Positions 10,564 through 17,296 of a stretch of 55,684 nt of DNA are shown here, one piece after another (the stretch's first letter is position 1; every line of letters starts with the position of its first letter). Source of the stretch: Chloroflexota bacterium (GTDB taxonomy: Bacteria > Chloroflexota > Ktedonobacteria > Ktedonobacterales > Ktedonobacteraceae); the NCBI GenBank assembly GCA_902810755.1, contig CADDYT010000025.1, positions 1 to 55,684 of the forward strand. The letters run 5' to 3'. The position numbers and the translations under genes are program-made. A model generated the notes under the pieces. That model did not search any database and was not told the origin of the DNA. It worked only from the letters and a program-made list of their open reading frames with translations.

Positions 10564-11708
10564 TATCCGTTTGCCTGCTTCCCATTATGCTGATGGCTCG
10601 AAAACAATGCTCGCAAAGCCACATCATACGGCGGGCGCGCGATGCCGCGCTCCGTGATGATGGCGGTGACATAGCTGTGCGGGGTGACATCGAAGGCAGG
10701 ATTGGCGACGCGAACACCGGCGGGCGCGACAGGGACGCCGCGAATGGCCGTCACCTCTGTGGGATTGCGCTGCTCAATGGGAATTTGCTCGCCGGAAGGC
10801 AGTTTGAGATCGATGGTGGAGAGGGGCGCGACGACATAGAAGGGGATGGAATGCGCCCGCGCCAGCACCGCGACGCCGTAGGTGCCAATCTTATTGGCGA
10901 AATCGCCGTTGGCGGCGATGCGGTCGGCCCCTACAAAGATCGCGTTGATCTCGCCCCTGCGCATGAAGTGAGCGGCCATGTTATCGGTGATGAGTGTGAG
11001 CGGAATGCCCTCCTGTTGAAGCTCCCAGGCCGTCAAACGCGCTCCCTGCAAGATGGGGCGCGTCTCATCGACGAAGACGTGGATGGTCTTCCCCGCTTTG
11101 TGCGCGGCATACATGGGGGCAAGGGCGGTTCCCCAGCCTGCCGTTGCCAGCGCGCCCGCGTTGCAGTGCGTGAGCAGGCTGGCGCCATCGGCGATCAGTT
11201 GCGCGCCATAGACGCCCATCTGTTTGCATGCCTCAAAATCTTCGACAGCAATCGCCTGCGCCTCGTCACGCAGGCGCTGCGCCAGCCAGGCAAGCGAGCA
11301 GCCGCCGCTCAAAAGCGCGCCTGCCCGCCGCTGCATGCGCTCGATGGCCCAGAAGAGGTTCACGGCTGTCGGGCGCGTGCTGGCCAGCAGATCGCTGACG
11401 GCCCGCAGGCGCTCCTGTAGCTCCTGCGCCTGCTGTGGCGTGATCGTCTCTTGCTCATCCCCGCCCCGTTCTTTGAGGAGACGATGAAAAGCCAGCGCGA
11501 TGCCAAAGGCCGCCGCGACGCCAATAGCGGGCGCGCCGCGCACTTTGAGCGTTCTGATCGCCTCGGCCACCTGCTCTTCGTCCGTGAGCCGCAGCGTCAC
11601 CAGGTCCTGGGGAAGCGCCGTTTGATCAATCATGCATACCACGCCTTCATGGGCGCTCTCCTCCCACCAGACCGTGCGCAAACCGTGTTGTGGATGCTCG
11701 TTGATCAT
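10563..11708 (-). CDS. mtnA: S-methyl-5-thioribose-1-phosphate isomerase
   Basis: Encodes 381 residues. It converts methylthioribose-1-phosphate to methylthioribulose-1-phosphate in methionine salvage. Family motifs are [30 protein letters not shown] with the catalytic Cys, [16 protein letters not shown], and [19 protein letters not shown] with the catalytic Asp. The start is set at 11708 because GGAAGGAGAG lies just upstream; the frame is open further but the extra residues are not family-like. It is the first gene of a four-gene minus-strand set with the HD protein, the PfkB kinase and ahcY. No mtnP, mtnK or later salvage genes are in the window. Confidence 0.93.
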   Translation of the reverse strand: MINEHPQHGLRTVWWEESAHEGVVCMIDQTALPQDLVTLRLTDEEQVAEAIRTLKVRGAPAIGVAAAFGIALAFHRLLKERGGDEQETITPQQAQELQERLRAVSDLLASTRPTAVNLFWAIERMQRRAGALLSGGCSLAWLAQRLRDEAQAIAVEDFEACKQMGVYGAQLIADGASLLTHCNAGALATAGWGTALAPMYAAHKAGKTIHVFVDETRPILQGARLTAWELQQEGIPLTLITDNMAAHFMRRGEINAIFVGADRIAANGDFANKIGTYGVAVLARAHSIPFYVVAPLSTIDLKLPSGEQIPIEQRNPTEVTAIRGVPVAPAGVRVANPAFDVTPHSYVTAIITERGIARPPYDVALRALFSSHQHNGKQANG

Positions 11709-11770
11709 GCTCTCTCCTTCCCAGACTTCCTCAACCGCCCCGACAACTGGATATGCCATTTCTGCGAGCT

Positions 11771-11799
11771 ATGGTATCACAAACGCCGCTTTCAGGCAA
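11771..11799 (-). promoter_or_regulatory. probable mtnA operon promoter
   Basis: On the minus strand TTGCCT (11799-11794) and TACCAT (11776-11771) are 17 bases apart, about 60 bases before the mtnA start. The -10 match is fair, not strong. Confidence 0.4.
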
Positions 11800-12135
11800 A
11801 TACATGGGACTTCCCCGCTTGAGCTACAACGAACCATCATTGCAGAGGTTGTTGGCCCATTAGTACTAGCAGAAGAGGCTGGCCATGCGGAAATATGAAC
11901 CAGATATGCTACTATGATTGACAGCAAATCATGAATATTGCTATGTTACTGAAGGTGTTAGTTGTCCGTTCCACTACACAGAAGGACGAAAGGCTTTCCC
12001 TCTCGCCCAGCCAGGGGAAACGAGAGCCGGAGATGCGCTTTTTACTATCGCTTGTAGGGTTTGCTATCCCGATTGGGATTGAAAACATGGAACGGGCAAG
12101 TTGATAGATATTAGCCATCGAAGGGACTGTAGCGC
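11800..12135. other. gene-free stretch before the ECF sigma operon
   Basis: No gene, repeat family or strong hairpin was found. The ECF sigma operon promoter must lie in the right part but no convincing -35/-10 pair was recognised, which would fit autoregulation from an ECF-type promoter. Confidence 0.4.
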
Positions 12136-12672
12136 ATGGCTCGGGCGGATACAAAGGAAAGTACCTGGTCCTTTGAACAGATATACGATGAATATAAGAC
12201 ACCAATTTACAACTACGTGTATCACCTGGTAGGAGATCGCGAGCAGGCGGATGATCTGACGCAAGATACCTTTTTGAAGGCATTCCGGGCGCTGCCGAAA
12301 ATGGACGCGAACCTCAAGCTTTCAGCATGGCTCTATCGCATTGCGACCAATACCGCCTATGATGCATTGCGCCGACGCAAGCTGATTGCCTGGCTGCCCT
12401 GGCAAGACCTGGATCACGAGCCGGCGGATGTCGAGAGCGCAGATCCACAGGAAATGTACGGCACCACAGAACTGGTGCGCGCCGCTCTTCGTCGCATGCC
12501 TCAACAATATCGCGCCGCGCTGCTGCTCTACACGCAGGAAGGCTTCTCCTATAGCGAGATTGCCCAGGCGCTTAATATTGCCGAAAGCGGTGTTAAGATG
12601 TATTTATCGCGCGCCAGGCAATCGTTCCGCGAACACTACCGGGCGCTGGAACAAGGAGGAGGAACCACATGA
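12136..12672 (+). CDS. ECF-type RNA polymerase sigma factor
   Basis: Encodes 178 residues. Sigma region 2 spans about 15-82, with the core-binding motif DDLTQDTFLKAF at 39-50 and ATNTAYDALRRRK. Region 4 spans about 112-165, with MPQQYRAALLLYTQEGFSYS and the recognition helix EIAQALNIAESGVKMYLSRA. Regions 1 and 3 are absent, as expected for the ECF group. Its stop overlaps the anti-sigma gene start (ATGA), the usual arrangement for a sigma held inactive at the membrane by its partner. The inducing signal is unknown. Confidence 0.93.
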   Translation: MARADTKESTWSFEQIYDEYKTPIYNYVYHLVGDREQADDLTQDTFLKAFRALPKMDANLKLSAWLYRIATNTAYDALRRRKLIAWLPWQDLDHEPADVESADPQEMYGTTELVRAALRRMPQQYRAALLLYTQEGFSYSEIAQALNIAESGVKMYLSRARQSFREHYRALEQGGGTT

Positions 12673-14540
12673 ACTGCGAGCAAGTCGAGGAACTGCTCAG
12701 TGCTTACCTTGACAACGAGCTCGCGCCGGAAGAACGCAGAAGGGTCGCTGCCCACCTGCAGGGATGCTCCCATTGCAGCGGCGTTCTGGCGGATTTTCGT
12801 CGCCACGATTTTCTCCTCTCGCAGTTGCCCCGCGTATCCCCCGACCCGGCGCTTCATACTCGTATCTTCACTTCGCCGGAATACCTGGAACTGACCGGCA
12901 CCTTCGATGTCAGCCACGCAGAAGCTCCACCCTATCGTCACCCCCGCCTTGACGCTCCCGGGCGCCCGCACCTGATCGCCTTGCCCGGCGGTCGCTCGTC
13001 TACTCGCGGCGGCCTGCTCAGTAGCTTGCAGGGACAGGAGGCGCAACCAACCAGAAAGCGGCCAGCCGTTCGCCCACGACGCAATGGCTCGTGGGTGTTG
13101 CGCGCTATGTACGTTGCGATTGCGGCCACCATCCTGCTCACCATCGGCGTCGGCGGCTATATCAGCTGGAACCTGATGCATCCCGCGCAGCAAACGGCCA
13201 GCGGCACCCTGCCGCCGCCAGCCAGTTTGCAGTCAGGGCCACTGGCCGCAGGCATGCATATCGTCTTCCTGCGTGATGGCAGGCTCATGAGCATCCCCGC
13301 CGATGGCAGCACAACGGCGGTGGCGCTTACCCCGGCCAATGTGACGGTCGCGGCAAACTGGGCTATCAGCGCCCCCCTGCCAGGCCGCGCCGCAGGAGAT
13401 TTGCTGGCCTACATTGACCTGCAAACGGCGATCGTGCATATCATTCGCAGCGATGGGCAGAGCGATAAAGTCCTTCCCCTGCGCCTGCTCAAAGCAGGAG
13501 TGCAGCCTGCCTCGGTCTGGGATACTGGCACCGGCGCGGCCATTCTCAGCAGCCTTGCATGGTCACCAGCTTCCGATAGCAGCATGCTGGCCTTCGTGGC
13601 CGACCCCGCCGGGACGGGCCTGACCAGTCTCTACATCTACTCAACCGGCACCGGCTCGCTGCAGATGGTCTCCCTGCCGCTCAAGGGCAGCGTCTCCCAT
13701 CCCGTCTGGTCACCCGACGGCGTGCGCGTCGCCTTTGCCTTCACCCACAACGGCGTTACCAGCATTCTCGATTACAACACCCAGAATCATGGCCTGCTCA
13801 CCATCACGAATGGCAACCAGCAGGCCGGGGAGAGCGTTCTCTCGTTTGACTGGTCGCCCGATAGCGATATCCCGGCCATCACCTGGAGCGTGGGCGTACC
13901 CGGACATGTACACAGCATCTGGGCGCGGCGCGTGGGCGTCAGCAGCAACGTTGCCCCCCGTCTGCTCGCGCAGGGAGACTATACCCAGGCCCTCTACAAC
14001 CGCAACGGGCATGGCGGCGTTGGCAGCTGGCTACTGGTCGGCTCCCCTACCGGGCGCACAGCAGACCTGTGGCGCGTTGATCTTACAGGCCTCTCCCCCA
14101 TCCAGCTTACCGCAGACAAGCAGATCAGCTACGCATCCTGGTCGCCCGACGGCATGAAAGCCGATTATCTGAACGCCGTCACATCCGGTGTCGGCACGCT
14201 GCACATCGTCAACATGGCGACGGCTGGCGCTAGACAGATCGCCATCGGCGTTGCCGGACAGCCGGCCCCCGTCTGGTCGTTCGACAGCCAGCAACTGGCC
14301 TACAGCACGGGAACGCAGACAATGGTCGTCAATGTGCAGGCAGGCCAGAAGCCCCTCGCGCTCAAACTGCACGGGCCGGTCTCCATCTTCATCTGGTCCG
14401 CCACCGACGCCCACCAGCTTGTTGTCGCCCTCGGCGACGGCCAGCAAGGCATTTTCCTGGTCGACACGCAGCACAACACAGCAAAGCAGGTCGATAAAAC
14501 AGGTACCAACGGGCCAATGACGTGGTCACAGGTTCCCTGA
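12669..14540 (+). CDS. membrane anti-sigma factor with zinc finger and beta-propeller sensor
   Basis: Encodes 623 residues. The N-terminus is a putative zinc-finger anti-sigma domain with the H-x3-C-x2-C set (His29, Cys33, Cys36, plus Cys3). A single membrane segment lies at about 144-167 (AMYVAIAATILLTIGVGGYI). Some 450 residues follow outside the membrane, with repeated WSPD-type blades (LAWSPASDSSMLAFV, VWSPDGVRVAFAF, FDWSPDSD, ASWSPDGMKADYL) typical of a TolB/WD40-like propeller. By family the cytoplasmic part binds the ECF sigma encoded just upstream, to which it is translationally coupled. The propeller would be the sensing part. The size is unusual for an anti-sigma factor. Confidence 0.85.
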   Translation: MNCEQVEELLSAYLDNELAPEERRRVAAHLQGCSHCSGVLADFRRHDFLLSQLPRVSPDPALHTRIFTSPEYLELTGTFDVSHAEAPPYRHPRLDAPGRPHLIALPGGRSSTRGGLLSSLQGQEAQPTRKRPAVRPRRNGSWVLRAMYVAIAATILLTIGVGGYISWNLMHPAQQTASGTLPPPASLQSGPLAAGMHIVFLRDGRLMSIPADGSTTAVALTPANVTVAANWAISAPLPGRAAGDLLAYIDLQTAIVHIIRSDGQSDKVLPLRLLKAGVQPASVWDTGTGAAILSSLAWSPASDSSMLAFVADPAGTGLTSLYIYSTGTGSLQMVSLPLKGSVSHPVWSPDGVRVAFAFTHNGVTSILDYNTQNHGLLTITNGNQQAGESVLSFDWSPDSDIPAITWSVGVPGHVHSIWARRVGVSSNVAPRLLAQGDYTQALYNRNGHGGVGSWLLVGSPTGRTADLWRVDLTGLSPIQLTADKQISYASWSPDGMKADYLNAVTSGVGTLHIVNMATAGARQIAIGVAGQPAPVWSFDSQQLAYSTGTQTMVVNVQAGQKPLALKLHGPVSIFIWSATDAHQLVVALGDGQQGIFLVDTQHNTAKQVDKTGTNGPMTWSQVP

Positions 14541-14555
14541 TTTGCCTGAGCAATT

Positions 14556-14602
14556 CAACAATAAGCGTCCAGTGCGCCTTTCGCACTGGACGCTTATTGT
14601 TG
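14556..14602. terminator. intrinsic terminator-like hairpin after the anti-sigma gene
   Basis: Perfect 21-bp arms at 14556-14576 and 14582-14602 with a CCTTT loop; the stem contains GCGTCCAGTGCG. It sits 15 bases past the stop of the ECF operon. Confidence 0.75.
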
Positions 14603-14667
14603 CCGTTTGACACGTAGAAGGAAAGTCCGTCATAATGTGAGCAAAAGTACAGGGGAAGGAGCGGACT

Positions 14668-15210
14668 ATGCTTAAGGGCGAGAAGGTGACGCTGCGCGCT
14701 ATGAAACGCGAAGATGTACAGCGACAATGGGCCTTCAATAACGATGTGGAGTTCGAGATACTGGGCGGTGGCGACCCCTGGGAGCCACAATCGCTGGCCC
14801 GGCTGGAAGCCGAATTCGATCAAGAGGCGCAGAAGGGCGGGCGCAACGGCCCAGATTTTGCTATGGAGGCCGATGGCAAATATATCGGCCACTGCGGCCT
14901 CTTCAACTTCGATACAGTAGCGCAGACCTGCGAGCTGGGCATCGGCATCGGCGATAGAGAATACCAGGGCAAGGGCTACGGGCGCGACGCTGTGCGCGTC
15001 CTGCTCGACTACGCCTTTCGCCTGCGCAACCAGCGCAAGGTCTGGCTGAGGGTCAACGGCGACAACGAACGCGCCATCCGTTCCTACCGCGCCTGCGGCT
15101 TTCAGGAGGAGGGCCGCCTGCGCCAGCATGTGTGGAGCAACGGGAAATATATCGATCTTGTCTACATGGGCATATTGCGGGACGAGTGGGTAGCTCAAAG
15201 CAAGCAATAA
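14668..15210 (+). CDS. GNAT-family N-acetyltransferase (RimJ/RimL type)
   Basis: Encodes 180 residues, a single GNAT domain. The start MLKGEKVTLRAMKREDVQR, the central GIGIGDREYQGKGYGRDAVR (acetyl-CoA pyrophosphate loop with Q/R-x-x-G-x-G/A) and the late motif VNGDNERAIRSYRACGFQEE are characteristic of RimL/SpeG-like enzymes. It acetylates an unknown amine using acetyl-CoA in the cytoplasm. It has its own AAGGAGC ribosome site and is convergent with the AhpD-like gene, with a strong palindrome between them. Confidence 0.88.
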   Translation: MLKGEKVTLRAMKREDVQRQWAFNNDVEFEILGGGDPWEPQSLARLEAEFDQEAQKGGRNGPDFAMEADGKYIGHCGLFNFDTVAQTCELGIGIGDREYQGKGYGRDAVRVLLDYAFRLRNQRKVWLRVNGDNERAIRSYRACGFQEEGRLRQHVWSNGKYIDLVYMGILRDEWVAQSKQ

Positions 15211-15239
15211 CCCTGCCAGTCAGCACGTCATGATAGGGC

Positions 15240-15288
15240 CGGGGCATAGTCGCGGGTAAGCTCCGCCTTTGCCCGCGACTATGCCCCG
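15240..15288. terminator. bidirectional terminator-like palindrome
   Basis: Perfect 17-bp arms CGGGGCATAGTCGCGGG (15240-15256) and the reverse complement at 15272-15288, between the convergent GNAT and AhpD-like genes. Confidence 0.7.
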
Positions 15289-15312
15289 ATTCATCTCCCC
15301 TCAAACCACTCA

Positions 15313-15771
15313 TCAGTGGTGCGCGGGCTGATAGCCGCCGGGGACGGTGCGGAAGCTGACGTTGAGGCGGTTCCAGCCGTTGATGGCAACGATGGCGAGG
15401 GTGAGATTGGCCAGTTCCTCTTCGCTGAAGTGCCGGTGCGCCTGCTCGTAGACTTCGTCCGGCACGTGGTCGACGGCGACGAGCGTAACGGCCTCTGTCC
15501 AGGCCAGGGCAGCGCGCTCGCGGTCACTGTAGAAGGGAGACTCGCGCCAGGCGTCGAGCATGTAGACGCGCTGCTCGCTCTCCCCGGCAGCGCGCAGGTC
15601 TTTGGCATGCATATCAATACAAAACGCACAGCCGTTGATCTGCGAGGCGCGCAGCCGCACGAGATCAAGCAGCACCGGCTCCAGACCGCAATTGTTGACG
15701 TAGTTCTCCAGCCCCAGCATTGCCTTGCGCACACCGGGGGCAACTTTACCATAGTTCAGGCGTGGTTCCAT
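15313..15771 (-). CDS. carboxymuconolactone decarboxylase/AhpD-family protein
   Basis: Encodes 152 residues, the usual size for AhpD-like alkylhydroperoxidase proteins. The redox motif CAFCIDMH places cysteines at 48 and 51 with His55, as in the AhpD core. MLDAWRESPFYSDRERAALAWTEA is typical of the YciW/AhpD-like group. A role in peroxide or thiol redox defence is likely but not proven. The start at 15771 is chosen because AAGGAGAG precedes it by about 11 bases; the frame extends 20 residues upstream without family similarity. The final residues HH and QPAHH end the protein without extra domains. Confidence 0.88.
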   Translation of the reverse strand: MEPRLNYGKVAPGVRKAMLGLENYVNNCGLEPVLLDLVRLRASQINGCAFCIDMHAKDLRAAGESEQRVYMLDAWRESPFYSDRERAALAWTEAVTLVAVDHVPDEVYEQAHRHFSEEELANLTLAIVAINGWNRLNVSFRTVPGGYQPAHH

Positions 15772-15983
15772 TGGTATCGTATCTCTCCTTTGTGGTAAAA
15801 GCTTTCCCTTTCTGAAAGAAGTGCTTTTCAAGCAACTTCATTGTTGAATATAGTCCGAGAATGGCGGGAAGACAAGGGCTAACATCGTTTCGCCTTTTCA
15901 GCCAATCAGGGTACCTCTTTGAAAAGAGATAATACACAATGGTACTTTCTGGTATACGATACCTCCATCCAATCTCAGCAATC

Positions 15984-16047
15984 TTCACAGAAATTTCACA
16001 CGAAAGAGGCCAGTTTTCACAGCGTTTTCACACGGAAAGAGTATAGT
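15984..16047 (+). promoter_or_regulatory. phased TTCACA direct repeats and promoter before the 16123 gene
   Basis: TTCACA occurs at 15984, 15995, 16016 and 16027, i.e. two 11-bp-spaced pairs 21 bases apart. A TATAGT -10 box at 16042-16047 lies about eight bases past the last repeat and no good -35 is present. This layout resembles PHO boxes or other OmpR-family activator sites. The rest of 15772-16122 holds no gene. Confidence 0.45.
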
Positions 16048-16122
16048 GTAGTAGAGGTTTTACAATAGTGTATTACATTCTCGCTGATTGGTAGGTACGT
16101 GGTTAATGGAGGAGGTATACAG

Positions 16123-16710
16123 ATGCATTCTTTCTCGAAAGGGGTCGGGCAAAGCGGGACTTTATCGACAAACCGTAATTCGACGCCGAAGGCTTTGACG
16201 CCGGTGACGCACACAGCGACAGGCGATACCCCGCCTGCCGGTATGGCCGCCCTCCCACGCTCCGTAAGACCTGCATCAGCCGCTGAGGGGAGAGAAACTG
16301 CCCCGCTAAAACCGGTAGCCGCGCCGCCTGTCGTCCTCGCCGTTCCTGATATTCCCACCGTCCATCTTACTGCTCCGGCGCAGATCGCTTCTGAACCGCT
16401 CGTGTATACGGCCCCTTTGCAACCGCTGCCAGGATCGGGGCCGCAACACGCGGCCCGGCTCACCGATGGAGCAAGAGAGATGGCGCAACAGGGGGTCAAC
16501 GCCGTCTTCAGGGCGCTGACCTGGGCGACAGAGCCGCACGTCATGAGCCAGATGGAGCGGCGCGACCGCGTGGTCTTCCTGCTGCTGGACGGCAGGCGCA
16601 GCATTAGCGACATCGCCCACCTGATTCACCGCAACGAGCTGGATATCGCGCGCACGATTGTGCGCCTGCTCAAAAGCGGCCATATTACGGCTGTAGAGCC
16701 TGCCGAGTAG
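16123..16710 (+). CDS. unknown protein with C-terminal winged-helix-like domain
   Basis: Encodes 195 residues. Residues 1-135 are low complexity, rich in Pro, Ala and Thr, and probably disordered. The last 55 (SQMERRDRVVFLLLDGRRSI, then SDIAHLIHRNELDIARTIVR, LLKSGHITAVE) look like a compact winged-helix-type domain, of the sort found at the end of bacterial signalling proteins. No family name can be given. The start at 16123 is fixed by GGAGGAGGT nine bases upstream; an upstream in-frame GTG at 16099 lacks one. It has a promoter region with phased TTCACA repeats. It may be a regulatory adaptor; this is inference. Confidence 0.65.
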   Translation: MHSFSKGVGQSGTLSTNRNSTPKALTPVTHTATGDTPPAGMAALPRSVRPASAAEGRETAPLKPVAAPPVVLAVPDIPTVHLTAPAQIASEPLVYTAPLQPLPGSGPQHAARLTDGAREMAQQGVNAVFRALTWATEPHVMSQMERRDRVVFLLLDGRRSISDIAHLIHRNELDIARTIVRLLKSGHITAVEPAE

Positions 16711-16729
16711 AACCTCACGGGCGTTCAAA

Positions 16730-16945
16730 GGCCCCCGCAGGCTCTCACGCGCCGCCCACCGCACGGTGGCCCGCCGCACACGGCAAGCCATACCCCCACA
16801 CGGCAGGCCACTGCCCGGCAGGCCACCCGCCAGGGGTGGCCTGTCGCGGTGGCCTGTCGCGGTGGCCTGTCGCGGTGACCTGCCCCTTGCGGCTGGCCTG
16901 CCGCGGGCGGTGGCCTGCCGCGGGCGCGTAGTGGGTGGCCTGTCG
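16730..16945. repeat. GC-rich repeat block, family 1, with 13-bp tandem units
   Basis: The block is packed with GGCCTGCCG and GGCCACC words. GGTGGCCTGTCGC is repeated three times head to tail (16835-16847, 16848-16860, 16861-16873), with a degenerate fourth copy at 16874-16886. CCACCCGCCAGGGGTGG at 16823-16839 is the family 1 core. No coding potential was credited. Confidence 0.8.
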
Positions 16946-17062
16946 GGACACGTAGAAGAGAGCAAAGTTACCAAAACCTCCAAAATCTCGGCTTTCACGG
17001 GATTTTTCAGAGAAATGGGAAAACTGATGGGAAAAGTGATATCAATTTACGGGGTTATACGT

Positions 17063-17266
17063 TATAATAGGTAGGCCTGGGATGGAAAGCGGGATGTGCG
17101 CGAGCAAGCAGATCCACCTCGACGAGCGGCTTGTAACGCATATCTGACGGAGTGCGACCTTTTCCCCATGGGGTCTGCACATGCGCCACCTGGAGTCTCG
17201 CATATGCCCTTTGCATATGCGCGGTAGGGGGAGGACGAGCTGGCACCCCGTCCTCCCCTTGCTTTT
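17063..17266 (+). ncRNA. candidate structured RNA or leader before the histidine kinase gene
   Basis: A TATAAT box lies at 17063-17068 (the -35 is weak). About 150 bases later there is a strong terminator. Between them, pairings can be drawn: GCAGATCC near 17129 with GGGTCTGC near 17173; an inner CGCAT/GTGCG hairpin; and CGCATATGC with GCATATGCG around a five-base loop near 17196-17218. No known RNA family was recognised (6S, SRP, RNase P and common riboswitches were considered). It could be a small RNA or a terminating leader. Confidence 0.35.
17228..17266 (+). terminator. terminator hairpin immediately before the histidine kinase gene
   Basis: GGGGAGGACG (17228-17237) pairs perfectly with CGTCCTCCCC (17249-17258) around an 11-base loop and is followed by TTGCTTTT. 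The next gene starts 31 bases on. Confidence 0.65.
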
Positions 17267-17296
17267 CGTTAGCGCGCTATGAATGGAAGGAGTTTC

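Noticed and set aside
15746..15988. 80-residue minus-strand frame overlapping the AhpD-like gene start
   Set aside because: It covers the ribosome site and start of the AhpD-like gene in another frame and lacks a credible ribosome site or family.
16835..16886. Tandem repeats considered as a CRISPR array (also 39322-39412)
   Set aside because: Units are 13-19 bases with no unique spacers and no cas genes nearby.
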